Source: Rubellimicrobium sp. CFH 75288
GTDB lineage: Bacteria > Pseudomonadota > Alphaproteobacteria > Rhodobacterales > Rhodobacteraceae
Reading direction: 5' to 3'
NCBI RefSeq assembly: GCF_009904055.1
Contig: NZ_WYDP01000005.1
Span: forward strand, 186,001 to 250,000
DNA length: 64,000 bases
Below, piece after piece: positions 1-9,398 of the stretch. The translations under genes were made by a program, and so were the position numbers. Each line of letters opens with the position of its first letter. Position 1 is the stretch's first letter. Under the pieces are notes generated by a model, which saw only the letters and a list, made by a program, of their open reading frames with translations, was not told where the DNA came from and made no database searches.

Positions 1-833
1 ATCGTGAACAGCAGGTCCGGCAGCGGCAGTTCCCCCTCGCCCGTTCCCAGGGGAACGGGGCGGCCCTGCTGGTCGAAGGCGCGGCGGTTCGTGATCTCGC
101 CCCGCACCCCGCGCCCCTGCCGGAAGTCGCGGAAGTCGATGGCCATGTCCACGTCGCCGCGGGTGTATTCGAGGCCGGGTCGCCCGTCGAAGACCCGCAT
201 CCCGGCATATTCGCCGTCATAGCGCGCCTGCCCCGAAGCGGGCAGGACCACGCCTCCGTTGCGCTCGTAGACGAAGCCTCCGAAGCCGTAGCCGGCATAG
301 GAGCCCGTGCGCACGATGGCAAAGCGCGAGGCGGGCAGCTCCTGCCCGCCCTCGCGGACGGTGCGCGCGCTCACCCCGTAGATTGCCTGGTATTCGAGCT
401 GCCGGATGGGCCGGCCGGTCTGGGCATCGCGCTCGAAGGTGCGCGCCTCGTAGACCGCATAGACGGGCTCGCCGCGCCCGCCGCCCGACAGGGTCGGCAC
501 GTCCCGGTCCCGCCGATAGGGCCGATCGCCGTCGAAGGCGAGGTTGTCCACCGTGAAGCGATCCGTGGCGGCGTCGTAGCGCACCGAGCGGACGAACCCG
601 CCCCCCTGCCCGTCCTCGGCCTCGAAGCGGAAGATCCGGGCCTGCGGGGTGGGCCTCTCGGTGCCCGGCGGCAGGTCGGGGTCGCCTCCCACCCCGCCGT
701 CGTCGCCGCCATCATCCCCGCCGCCGTCATCCCCGCCGCCGTCGCCGCCCGGAGGGTCCTCGAAGAAGGGCTGCCCGTCGCCGCAGGCGGGCAGAACCGC
801 CACAAGCCCGAGAAGGAGCAGGATGCGCAGCAT
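1..833 (-). CDS. Putative outer-surface lipoprotein, C-terminus cut off by the window edge
   Basis: The first residues form a short lipoprotein signal ([17 protein letters not shown]) with a lipobox LPAC, so the mature protein should be anchored through Cys17. The signal is followed by a Gly/Asp-rich linker of repeated GGGDD blocks (about residues 29-50), then by a domain rich in Gly, Tyr and alternating hydrophobic residues that suggests a beta-barrel, possibly of the transferrin-binding-protein-like type seen in Rhodobacteraceae lipoproteins. That assignment rests on general pattern only. About 277 codons are visible and the stop lies beyond position 1. It is divergent from thyX. The function is unknown. 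Confidence 0.6.
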   Translation of the reverse strand, partial: MLRILLLLGLVAVLPACGDGQPFFEDPPGGDGGGDDGGGDDGGDDGGVGGDPDLPPGTERPTPQARIFRFEAEDGQGGGFVRSVRYDAATDRFTVDNLAFDGDRPYRRDRDVPTLSGGGRGEPVYAVYEARTFERDAQTGRPIRQLEYQAIYGVSARTVREGGQELPASRFAIVRTGSYAGYGFGGFVYERNGGVVLPASGQARYDGEYAGMRVFDGRPGLEYTRGDVDMAIDFRDFRQGRGVRGEITNRRAFDQQGRPVPLGTGEGELPLPDLLFT

Positions 834-1016
834 GACGGGCCTCGCCGGTGGGAACGCGGCCGATGCTGGGCCGGCCGCTTGCGCCGGTCAACGCTCCGCC
901 GCGTCGTGCTCCCTCGCCGTGTCCGCGGCACCACGGCAGCGCCGGGCCCGGTCGCGGGGCCTCGCCTCTGCCGGTCCGGCCGCTACACTCGCCCGGCCCA
1001 GAGAAGGGACCGCCCC

Positions 1017-1940
1017 ATGCCCCTGACCCCCGAGCAGCAGGCCGAATCGGACGCCCTGCGCCGCGAGAGCCGCCCGACGCTCCGCCCCGTCTCGCCGGGG
1101 ATGGAGGCGCGGCTGCACGTCCCCGTCCCCGTGCTCGACCACGGCTTCGTGCGGGTGGTGGACTACATGGGCGACGATTCGGCCGTGGTGCAGGCCGCGC
1201 GCGTCTCCTACGGCAAGGGGACCCGCTCGGTCTCGAGCGACGAGGGGCTGATCCGCTACCTGATGCGCCACGCGCATTCCACCCCCTTCGAGATGTGCGA
1301 GATCAAGCTCCATGTGAAGCTGCCCGTCTTCGTGGCGCGCCAGTGGATCAGGCACCGCACGGCCTCGGTCAACGAGTATTCCGCGCGCTATTCCGTCCTC
1401 GACCGCGAGTTCTACATTCCCGCGCCCGAGCATCTCGCGGCCCAGTCGGCCACCAACAACCAGGGCCGCGGCGCGGCGCTGGGCGCCGAGGAGGCCGCGC
1501 GCGTCCTCGCCTGGCTGCGCGAGGATGCCGCCCGCGCCTACGGCCATTACGAGGCGATGATCGCGACCGAGGGCCAGCAGGGCCTCGCGCGGGAGCTCGC
1601 GCGGATGGACCTGCCGATGAACGTCTATACCCAGTGGTACTGGAAGGCGAACCTGCACAACCTGCTCCACTTCCTCCGGCTGCGCATGGACCCCCATGCC
1701 CAGTGGGAGATCCGCGTCTATGCCGAGGCGATCGCGGGCCTCGTGCGCGACTGGGTGCCGCTCACCTGGCGCGCCTTCGAGGACTGGCGCCTCGGCGCCG
1801 TCACCCTGTCGGCGCAGGGGGTCGAGGTCCTCCGCCGCCGCCTGCGCGGCGAACGGGTGACGGAGGCGGATTCGGGCATGTCGCGCGGCGAATGGCGCGA
1901 ATTCGTGGCCCTCTGGGGCGGGGACGAGCCGGGCCGTTAA
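1017..1940 (+). CDS. thyX: FAD-dependent thymidylate synthase ThyX
   Basis: Makes dTMP from dUMP using methylene-tetrahydrofolate and NADPH, with FAD carrying the hydride. It replaces the ThyA enzyme in many bacteria. The ThyX signature [11 protein letters not shown] is complete at residues 112-122, and the surrounding region ([21 protein letters not shown]) matches the family. The length of 307 aa is normal for alphaproteobacterial members. The frame is open further upstream, but ATG 1017 gives the expected N-terminus and the upstream extension looks non-coding. It is 60 nt from the LdtR-like regulator on the same strand and may be co-transcribed with it. Confidence 0.95.
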   Translation: MPLTPEQQAESDALRRESRPTLRPVSPGMEARLHVPVPVLDHGFVRVVDYMGDDSAVVQAARVSYGKGTRSVSSDEGLIRYLMRHAHSTPFEMCEIKLHVKLPVFVARQWIRHRTASVNEYSARYSVLDREFYIPAPEHLAAQSATNNQGRGAALGAEEAARVLAWLREDAARAYGHYEAMIATEGQQGLARELARMDLPMNVYTQWYWKANLHNLLHFLRLRMDPHAQWEIRVYAEAIAGLVRDWVPLTWRAFEDWRLGAVTLSAQGVEVLRRRLRGERVTEADSGMSRGEWREFVALWGGDEPGR

Positions 1941-2000
1941 CGCTTTATTGGGAGTTCGGGACGCAAGGTGGCGGACAGCGAATCGCCACCGGAACCCGCC

Positions 2001-2507
2001 ATGACCCTCCGCACCCCCCTCGATCCGGGCCCCGCCCTCCGCGACGCGGCCCTTCTGGCCCGCTATCTCGACGCGCTCAACCTGGTGGAGCGGCTCCACC
2101 GCCGCCTGCTCGACACCATCAAGGACGAGTTCGAGCGTCTGGCCATCCGCGACGTCAACCCCGTCCAGGCCCTGCTGCTCTTCAACCTCGCCGATGCCGA
2201 GGTGTCGGCGGGCGAATTGCGCTCGCGCGGCTGCTACCAGGGCAGCAATGTCAGCTACAACCTGCGCAAGCTTGTGGATCTGGGCTATCTGCACCACCAG
2301 CGGTCCGAGATCGACCGCCGCTCCGTGCGCGTGCGGCTCACGGACAAGGGCCGCCGGATGCGCGACGTGGTGGCGCGCCTGTTCGCGACCCAGGCCGAGG
2401 GGATCGCGGCGCGCGGCATCCTCGATCTCTCCTCGCTCGAGGAGATCGTGCACGCGCTGCGCCGGCTCGAGCGCTACTGGTCGGACCGCATCCGCTACAT
2501 CTACTAG
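2001..2507 (+). CDS. ldtR: MarR-family winged-helix regulator, LdtR-like
   Basis: A 168-aa winged-helix protein. Residues around 55-105 (AGELRSRGCYQGSNVSYNLRK, then LGYLHHQRSEIDRRS) form the helix-turn-helix and wing of the MarR fold, and 'QGSNVSYNLRKLVDLGYL' is the block typical of the LdtR subgroup. LdtR proteins in alphaproteobacteria control L,D-transpeptidase (cell-wall) genes and osmotic tolerance. Whether that applies here is inference, because no transpeptidase gene is nearby. A GTG at 1968 would add 11 residues; ATG 2001 is preferred because the extra residues look unlike the family. Confidence 0.8.
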   Translation: MTLRTPLDPGPALRDAALLARYLDALNLVERLHRRLLDTIKDEFERLAIRDVNPVQALLLFNLADAEVSAGELRSRGCYQGSNVSYNLRKLVDLGYLHHQRSEIDRRSVRVRLTDKGRRMRDVVARLFATQAEGIAARGILDLSSLEEIVHALRRLERYWSDRIRYIY

Positions 2508-2521
2508 GCCGACCGGTCCGG

Positions 2522-2535
2522 TTAACGGCCGTTAA
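2522..2535. promoter_or_regulatory. Perfect 14-bp palindrome TTAACGGCCGTTAA
   Basis: TTAA-N6-TTAA, a perfect palindrome starting 15 nt after the ldtR stop. It resembles the CtrA box (TTAA-N7-TTAA) but has one base fewer in the spacer, so a CtrA site is not established. Another TTAACC lies near 2602. It could be an operator for an unknown regulator or simply structural. Confidence 0.35.
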
Positions 2536-2674
2536 GGAAGTTTTCCCAGGCCCGACAGGTGCTTGCGCCGGCTGCGCAACGCGCGGTGCCGCAAGGATGC
2601 GTTAACCTTTCCCGGCGAGGATGGGCGGGAAAGGAGAACCGCCATGACCGCACCCGCCATCCTGCCGACGAAAA

Positions 2675-2694
2675 GGGCGCCCCGAAGGGCGCCC
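2675..2694 (-). terminator. Rho-independent terminator after groEL
   Basis: Read on the minus strand, this is a perfect 8-bp stem GGGCGCCC, a TTCG tetraloop and GGGCGCCC, followed at once by TTTT. It begins 28 nt past the groEL stop codon and faces the right way to end the groESL transcript. Confidence 0.9.
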
Positions 2695-2721
2695 TCCCGT
2701 CGTGCCGTCCGGCGGGGACGA

Positions 2722-4377
<1,656 letters not shown>

Positions 4378-4392
4378 TCAGGGTTGAAGCAA

Positions 4393-4710
4393 TCAGGCGG
4401 CTTTGGCGGCCGAGCCGGTGGTCTCGACGATGCCGAGGATGTCGCTCTCCTTCATGATGAGCATCTCCTCGCCGTCGAGCGTCACTTCCGTGCCGGACCA
4501 CTTGCCGAACAGGATGCGGTCGCCGGGCTTGACGGAGGGCGCGATCAGCTCGCCCGAATCCTTGCGGGCGCCCTCGCCCACGGCGATCACCTCGCCTTCG
4601 GCGGGCTTCTCCTTGGCGGAATCGGGGATGATGAGACCCCCCTTGGTCTTCTCTTCGCTTTGCACGCGGCGCACGAGCACGCGGTCATGGAGCGGCTTGA
4701 ACGAGGCCAT
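4393..4710 (-). CDS. groES: Co-chaperonin GroES (Hsp10)
   Basis: A 105-aa heptameric lid of the GroEL chamber. [15 protein letters not shown] at the start, the mobile loop ([16 protein letters not shown]) that binds GroEL, and the [14 protein letters not shown] block are typical. The frame stays open upstream, but ATG 4710 is the family start. The C-terminus ends TTGSAAKAA, slightly longer than the shortest family members. It is the first gene of the groESL operon. Confidence 0.98.
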   Translation of the reverse strand: MASFKPLHDRVLVRRVQSEEKTKGGLIIPDSAKEKPAEGEVIAVGEGARKDSGELIAPSVKPGDRILFGKWSGTEVTLDGEEMLIMKESDILGIVETTGSAAKAA

Positions 4711-4751
4711 TGCAGGGCTCCTGGCGTTCGGTTGTCCTATCCGTCGAGCTG

Positions 4752-4778
4752 TTGGCACTCTCCCTCGGTGAGTGCCAG
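4752..4778. promoter_or_regulatory. CIRCE operator (HrcA-binding site)
   Basis: TTGGCACTC, nine spacer bases, then GAGTGCCAG: a nearly perfect match to the CIRCE consensus TTAGCACTC-N9-GAGTGCTAA. It sits about 40 nt upstream of groES and directly downstream of the predicted -10 box, so HrcA binding would block groESL transcription until heat stress. Confidence 0.95.
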
Positions 4779-4785
4779 CGCCGGC

Positions 4786-4814
4786 GAGATAGGAAAGCCC
4801 CGCTCCCTTGTCAA
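4786..4814 (-). promoter_or_regulatory. Promoter of groESL
   Basis: On the minus strand TTGACA (4814-4809), a 17-bp spacer and TATCTC (4791-4786) form a sigma-70-type promoter immediately upstream of CIRCE. The -35 is consensus. An overlapping RpoH promoter is possible but cannot be separated by eye. Confidence 0.75.
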
Positions 4815-4865
4815 CGCCCCGCAAGCCCCGCGGCCGACCCCCGGCGCGGCCTGTCCGAACGCGAA

Positions 4866-4887
4866 CCGGCCGCCCGAAGGCGGCCGG
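4866..4887 (-). terminator. Terminator hairpin after the BON-domain gene
   Basis: A perfect 9-bp stem (CCGGCCGCC / GGCGGCCGG) closed by a tetraloop that reads TTCG on the minus strand, followed by a short T-containing tail. It starts 28 nt after the stop of the gene at 4915 and is built like the groEL terminator. Confidence 0.75.
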
Positions 4888-4914
4888 CGTGGCGGGATCG
4901 GACGGGGCGGCCGG

Positions 4915-6813
4915 TCAGCCGCGCGACCGGCCCTGGCTGCCCGAGGACCCGGACTCGCTTCCGGTCTGACCGGTCGCCGTGCCCATCCCCATCGTGGAGG
5001 CCGAGGTGGACGAGGAGGGAGAGCCCATGGAGCCCGAGGCGCTCGACCACTGCTCCTGCACGCGCAGGTTGTTCTGGACGTGCTTGACCCCCGACACGTC
5101 GTCGGCCGCGTCCTCGGCCCGGCGCTTGGCCCAGCGCGAATCCACCGTGCCCGACAGGGTCACCTCGCCGTCCTTGACCGAGACGGTGATCTCCGAGGCG
5201 TCGATGCCGCATTGCGACAGCCGCTCGTTCACGTCCTCCTCGATCCGGGCATCCGAGCGGGTGTAGTTCTTGGGCCCGCGCCCGCGGAAGACCTGACGGC
5301 CGCCGTCACGGTCCTGGCCGAAGCCCAGCATGGAGCCGATCGCTCCGATCAGGCCGCCGCCCTGGCCCTGGCTGCCCTGACCCTGGCCACCCTGACCCCA
5401 GCCCGGCCCGGCCTGACCCCAGCCGCCCTGCTGGCCCATGGCCCCGCTGAACTGGCTGTGCTGGCCCTGGCCGCCCATGGACGACCCGCCCCAGTGACCG
5501 CCCTGGCTGCCGGACCCGTAGCCGCCCCCCTGGGACTGGCCGTAGCCGCCCTGTCCGTAGCCGCCCTGGCCCATGCCGTAGCCGCCCTGATGGGACTGGC
5601 CCCAGCCGCCCTGGCCGCCCATGGACGACCCGCCCCAGTGACCGCCCTGGCTGCCGGACCCGTAGCCGCCCCCCTGGGACTGGCCGTAGCCGCCCTGTCC
5701 GTAGCCGCCCTGGCCCATGCCGTAGCCGCCCTGATGGGACTGGCCCCAGCCGCCCTGGCCGCCCATGGACGACCCGCCCCAGTGACCGCCCTGGCTGCCG
5801 GACCCGTAGCCGCCCCCCTGGGACTGGCCGTAGCCGCCCTGTCCGTAGCCGCCCTGGCCCATGCCGTAGCCGCCCTGATGGGACTGGCCCCAGCCGCCCT
5901 GGCCGCCCATGGACGACCCGCCCCAGTGACCGCCCTGGCTGCCGGACCCGTAGCCGCCCCCCTGGGACTGGCCGTAGCCGCCCTGACCATAGCCGCCCTG
6001 GCCGTAGCCCCCGGAGCTTCCGCCCTGGAACGACTGCCCTTGGCCGCCCTGACCATAGCCGCCCTGGCCCATGCCGTAGCCGCCCTGATGGAACTGGCCC
6101 CAGCCGCCCTGGCCGCCCATGGACGACCCGCCCCAGCGACCGCCCTGGCTGCCGGACCCGTAGCCGCCCCCCTGGGACTGGCCGGAGCCGCCCTGACCAT
6201 AGCCGCCCTGGCCGCCCGTGGACGAGCCGCCCCAGCCGCCCTCCTGGCCGCCGGAGCCGTAGCCGCCCTGATGCGACTGGCCCCAGCCGCCCTGACCATA
6301 GCCGCCCTGGCCGTAGCCGCCCTGGCCGTAGCCGCCCTGACCATAGCCGCCCTGGCCGTAGCCCCCGGAGCTTCCGCCCTGGAACGACTGCCCTTGGCCG
6401 CCCTGACCATAGCCGCCCTGGCCCATGCCGTAGCCGCCCTGATGGAACTGGCCCCAGCCGCCCTGGCCGCCCATGGACGAGCCGCCCCAGCCGCCCTCCT
6501 GTCCGCCGGAGCCGTAGCCGCCCTGGCCCATGCCGTAGCCGCCCTGGCCCATGCCGTAGCCGCCCTGGCCCATGCCATAGCCGCCGGACTGGCCCGCCTG
6601 GGACGACTGGCCCCAGCCGCCGCCCATGCCGCCCTGGCCGTAGCCGCCCTGGCCCTGACCGCCTTGATAGGTCTGACCGGCCGAGCCGCCTCCCTGGAAG
6701 CCCTGGTTCTGCGCGCCGTAGCTGCCGCCCTGCCAGCGCTCGTCGCGCCAGCCTTCGTTGTCCCGCTGCGGACCGCTGCCGTAGCGACGGTCGTCATCCC
6801 GGTAGTTCGCCAT
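4915..6813 (-). CDS. Glycine-rich repeat protein with C-terminal BON domain
   Basis: A 632-aa protein in three parts. Residues 1-30 are charged (MANYRDDDRRYGSGPQRDNE). About residues 35-500 are almost only Gly, Gln, Ser, Tyr and Trp in repeats such as GGYGQGGYGQ and GGWGQSHQGGYGMG. About residues 518-587 form a BON domain (ARIEEDVNERLSQCGID, then VKDGEVTLSGTVDSRWAKRR). BON domains bind phospholipid membranes or ligands and occur in osmotic-shock and envelope proteins. No signal peptide is visible. ATG 6813 follows a strong AGGAGG. The low-complexity Gly/Tyr/Gln region resembles phase-separating or adhesive sequences, which is only an analogy. A 144-bp unit is tandemly repeated inside the gene. 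Function unknown. Confidence 0.85.
   Translation of the reverse strand: MANYRDDDRRYGSGPQRDNEGWRDERWQGGSYGAQNQGFQGGGSAGQTYQGGQGQGGYGQGGMGGGWGQSSQAGQSGGYGMGQGGYGMGQGGYGMGQGGYGSGGQEGGWGGSSMGGQGGWGQFHQGGYGMGQGGYGQGGQGQSFQGGSSGGYGQGGYGQGGYGQGGYGQGGYGQGGWGQSHQGGYGSGGQEGGWGGSSTGGQGGYGQGGSGQSQGGGYGSGSQGGRWGGSSMGGQGGWGQFHQGGYGMGQGGYGQGGQGQSFQGGSSGGYGQGGYGQGGYGQSQGGGYGSGSQGGHWGGSSMGGQGGWGQSHQGGYGMGQGGYGQGGYGQSQGGGYGSGSQGGHWGGSSMGGQGGWGQSHQGGYGMGQGGYGQGGYGQSQGGGYGSGSQGGHWGGSSMGGQGGWGQSHQGGYGMGQGGYGQGGYGQSQGGGYGSGSQGGHWGGSSMGGQGQHSQFSGAMGQQGGWGQAGPGWGQGGQGQGSQGQGGGLIGAIGSMLGFGQDRDGGRQVFRGRGPKNYTRSDARIEEDVNERLSQCGIDASEITVSVKDGEVTLSGTVDSRWAKRRAEDAADDVSGVKHVQNNLRVQEQWSSASGSMGSPSSSTSASTMGMGTATGQTGSESGSSGSQGRSRG
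5465..5985. repeat. Tandem repeat, 144-bp unit, about 3.6 copies
   Basis: The marker ATGGACGACCCGCCCCAG recurs at 5477, 5621, 5765 and 5909, exactly 144 bp apart, and the intervening sequence is essentially identical. Each unit encodes 48 residues, so the frame is kept. More diverged copies of the same modules continue to about 6660, including a marker at 6119 and a duplicated block near 6005-6130 and 6361-6485. The near-identity points to recent expansion or active homogenisation by recombination. Confidence 0.95.
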
Positions 6814-7069
6814 TCTTTCCTCCTCAAACGGCAACCCGGCCCTGGCGTCGCGCCTCCCGCGGGCACCAGGGTCGACAGGGGAAAAACGCCCGGTCCGCAG
6901 CGCCGTTCCGGCCCCGGCACGGGGCCCCGGCGGTGCTCGGCGCGCTTCCGCCTGTGGCGCGCACGCCACCGCGGCGTGGCGCGGTCGCCTCACTCTTGCG
7001 TGAGGTTTGCCCCTCTGCTAGGCACCCCTCCGTGGCGGATCGGCCCGCCATCCGGAAGGAGGCTGCGTC

Positions 7070-7110
7070 ATGACGGAGGTGCTTTCCACGCCCGCCTGCT
7101 GAGGCAGGCG
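7070..7110 (+). other. Ten-codon reading frame ending in a hairpin (possible leader peptide)
   Basis: AAGGAGG at 7056-7062 lies 7 nt before ATG 7070. The frame encodes MTEVLSTPAC and stops at TGA 7100-7102. That stop lies in the loop of a perfect 7-bp hairpin, CGCCTGC-TGAG-GCAGGCG (7093-7110). A strong translation signal leading straight into a hairpin looks like a leader-peptide arrangement, but there is no T-run, and the downstream gene it might control is unclear. Confidence 0.3.
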
Positions 7111-7210
7111 CCCGCAGCCCCGGGGACGCCATGGCCGCGTCCCGCTTCCTGTCCTCCGTGCCCGACCGATGCGCCCTGCGCCCTCGGGCCGGATTGTCCA
7201 AGGCTCTGCC

Positions 7211-7447
7211 ATGTACCTGCCCCTGCTTCCGGCCGGTTCCCGGCCCGGCTCCGACCCGTCCCCGGGGCCGGACCGGCCCGCCCGCCGCACCCGGCCCGAA
7301 CGTCTGCGGATCGAGCCCGTCCCCCCGACCGAGCCTGCGCCGGACGCCCTGCGGCGCGCGCTGCCCGTCCCGCAGGCGCCGTCTGCGGCCACGCGTCCCT
7401 GGGCGCGCCGGCTGAGGGCGCTGCTCCGGTTCCGTGCCCCGGCCTGA
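7211..7447 (+). CDS. Possible small Pro/Arg-rich protein
   Basis: A 78-codon frame starting MYLPLLPAGSRPGSDPSPGP and ending in a basic helix-like tail (RPWARRLRALLRFRAPA). Third codon positions are nearly all G or C, as in true genes of this genome. However, the sequence is low complexity, has no recognised family and no clear ribosome-binding site, so it may be chance. It ends 108 nt before ppaC. Confidence 0.3.
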   Translation: MYLPLLPAGSRPGSDPSPGPDRPARRTRPERLRIEPVPPTEPAPDALRRALPVPQAPSAATRPWARRLRALLRFRAPA

Positions 7448-7487
7448 GGGGAGCGTGCCGTCCCGCCCGCGCGCGGGAGTCCCCGCG

Positions 7488-7516
7488 TGGACAAGCGCCC
7501 TGCCCCCCGCTAAGGA
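7488..7516 (+). promoter_or_regulatory. Candidate promoter of the pyrophosphatase gene
   Basis: TGGACA (7488-7493), 17 bp, then TAAGGA (7511-7516), placed 40 nt upstream of the ATG at 7556. The -35 is good and the -10 weak, which is common in this G+C-rich group. Confidence 0.35.
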
Positions 7517-7555
7517 GCGGGCCGAGATCACGGACCCGGCTTCAGGACCTTCCGC

Positions 7556-8479
7556 ATGACCACCTTCGTCTTCGGCCACAAGTCGCCCGACACCGACTCG
7601 ACGGCGTCCGCCATCGTCTGGGCCTGGCATCTCGGCCGGACGGGCGAGACGGCGGAGGCCCGGCTGCTGGGCGAGCCCAACACGGAGGCGGCCTTCGTCC
7701 TGGAGCATTGGGGCTTCGAGCGCCCGGCCCTGCTCGATCACCTCGAGCCGGGGCAGAAGGTGGTGATCGTGGATACCAACAACATCGCCGAACTGCCCGA
7801 GACGATCAACGACGCGGACATCCGGGCGATCATCGACCACCACAAGCTCGTCCCCGGCCTCGAGACCAGGGGACCGATCGACGTCACGATCCGCCCGCTC
7901 GCCTGCACGGCCACCATCCTGTGGGACCTGATGGGCGAGGAGGCGGCCGCGGCGGCGCCCGAGGGGATCAAGGGTCTCGCGCTATCCTGCATCCTGTCGG
8001 ACACGCTGGCCTTCCGCTCGCCCACCACGACGCCGCGGGACCGGGCGCTGGCCGAGCGGCTGGCCGGGGAACTGGGCGTGGACATCCCCGGCTATTCCTC
8101 GAAGATGTTCGCGGCGAAGTCGGACGTGTCGCGCTTCTCCGCGGCCGAGCTGCTGCGCATGGACTCCAAGGAATATACCGTGGACGGCGTGGATTTCCGC
8201 GTCTCCGTGCTCGAGACCGTCTCGCCGGAGGCGATCCTGGCACGCAAGGCCGAACTGGTGGCGGCCATGCCCAAGGTCGCGCTGGAGGACGGCGCGCAAT
8301 ACGTGCTGCTCTTCGTGGTGGACATCCTGCGCGAGGAGGCGACAATGCTGGTGCCCGACGACCTGTCCCGCACGGTGGCCGAGAAGACCTTCGGCGTCAG
8401 GGTGGAGGGCGACACGGTCGTTCTGCCCGGCATCATGTCGCGCAAGAAGCAGATCATCCCGGCGCTGAAGGTCCGGTGA
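7556..8479 (+). CDS. ppaC: Manganese-dependent inorganic pyrophosphatase (family II)
   Basis: Hydrolyses pyrophosphate to two phosphates in the cytoplasm and so drives biosynthetic reactions forward. Family II (DHH superfamily) signatures are present: GHKSPDTDS with metal ligands His8, Asp12 and Asp14, a DTNN block, the DHHK motif, and the C-terminal substrate-binding SRKKQIIPAL. The length of 307 aa is normal and no regulatory CBS domains are inserted. Its stop overlaps the GTG start of the next gene (GTGA), so the two are translationally coupled. Confidence 0.96.
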   Translation: MTTFVFGHKSPDTDSTASAIVWAWHLGRTGETAEARLLGEPNTEAAFVLEHWGFERPALLDHLEPGQKVVIVDTNNIAELPETINDADIRAIIDHHKLVPGLETRGPIDVTIRPLACTATILWDLMGEEAAAAAPEGIKGLALSCILSDTLAFRSPTTTPRDRALAERLAGELGVDIPGYSSKMFAAKSDVSRFSAAELLRMDSKEYTVDGVDFRVSVLETVSPEAILARKAELVAAMPKVALEDGAQYVLLFVVDILREEATMLVPDDLSRTVAEKTFGVRVEGDTVVLPGIMSRKKQIIPALKVR

Positions 8480-9354
8480 CCCGCCTGATCGCCTCCTTCG
8501 CCGAGGTTGCGGGGCGCTACGAGGCCGCCTTCGTGGACCTGTGGGGCTGCATGCATGACGGGCTGCGCGCCTTCCCCGAGGCGGTGGCCGCGATGCAGGC
8601 CTTTCGCCGGCGCGGCGGCCGCGTCGCACTCGTGACGAACTCGCCCCGGCCCCGGCAGGGGGTGGAGGCGCAGATCGCCGCCTTCGGCATCCCGCGCGAC
8701 GCTTGGGACGTGATCGCCACCTCGGGCGATGCAGCCCGGGTCGCGCTGTTCGAGGGGCGGGTGGGCCGCCGCGTCTGGTTCATGGGCGAGGCGCGCGACC
8801 GCACCTTTCTCGAGCCGCCCCATATCGTGACGGACCCGCTGCGAATCGAGACGGTCCCCCTGGAGGAGGCCGAGGGGATCGTCTGCTGCGCCCCGTTCGA
8901 CCCGCATGCCGATCCCGACACGCTGCGCCCCCGGCTGGAGGCCGCACGGCTGCGCGACCTGCCGCTGCTCTGCGCCAATCCCGACATCGTCGTGGATCGC
9001 GGCGAGGTGCGCGAATGGTGCGCGGGGGCCGTGGCACGTCTCTACGAGGAGATGGGCGGCCGGGCGCTTTATTTCGGCAAGCCCCATGCGCCGATCTACG
9101 ACCTGGCGCGCCGTCGCCTTGCCGCCAGCGGCCCCCTGCCCCCCGACAGCCGGATCGTCGCCATCGGGGACGGGATCGGAACGGACATCCGCGGCGCGAT
9201 CGATCAGGGGCTCGACAGCATTCTCGTGACCGGAGGGCTGGCCGCGCAGGAAACCCGGACGCCCCGGGGGGGCCAGCCCGAAGCGGAGGCCCTCGCCGCC
9301 TATGCGCAGATGCAGGGGCTCTCGGCGACCTATGCCATGGGATTTCTGCGCTGA
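8476..9354 (+). CDS. HAD-superfamily IIA hydrolase, TIGR01459-like
   Basis: A 292-aa protein that starts with GTG inside the ppaC stop. The N-terminal motif is DLWGCMHDG, where classical HAD phosphatases have DxDG; the DLWG form is what this alphaproteobacterial subfamily carries. Later motifs are present: VTNSPRP (motif II), the Lys of YFGKPH, and GDGIGTDI (motif IV). The overall form resembles NagD-type sugar-phosphate phosphatases. Substrate is unknown. ribF begins 45 nt downstream, and this gene pairing is common in Rhodobacteraceae. Confidence 0.85.
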   Translation: MTRLIASFAEVAGRYEAAFVDLWGCMHDGLRAFPEAVAAMQAFRRRGGRVALVTNSPRPRQGVEAQIAAFGIPRDAWDVIATSGDAARVALFEGRVGRRVWFMGEARDRTFLEPPHIVTDPLRIETVPLEEAEGIVCCAPFDPHADPDTLRPRLEAARLRDLPLLCANPDIVVDRGEVREWCAGAVARLYEEMGGRALYFGKPHAPIYDLARRRLAASGPLPPDSRIVAIGDGIGTDIRGAIDQGLDSILVTGGLAAQETRTPRGGQPEAEALAAYAQMQGLSATYAMGFLR

Positions 9355-9398
9355 GCGGCCGGTTGCCGCCCGCCCTTGCCGCAGGTAACCAGCACGTC

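Larger units (their letters stand above)
6814..7555. other. Long intergenic region, weak coding evidence
   Basis: About 740 bp between the BON-domain gene and the pyrophosphatase gene. It contains an inverted repeat CCTCAC-N6-GTGAGG (6988-7005), a strong ribosome-binding site with a ten-codon reading frame and hairpin (7056-7110), a possible 78-codon gene (7211-7447) and a candidate promoter (7488-7516). Other open frames here are long only because of high G+C content. Confidence 0.5.

Noticed and set aside
848-2605. Long plus-strand frame overlapping thyX and ldtR in another frame
   Set aside because: Extremely Arg/Pro/Ala-rich, no family resemblance, and both overlapped genes are well supported.
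5465-6660. Repeat array considered as CRISPR
   Set aside because: The repeats are 144 bp, in frame, nearly contiguous and translate into Gly-rich protein with no unique spacers.
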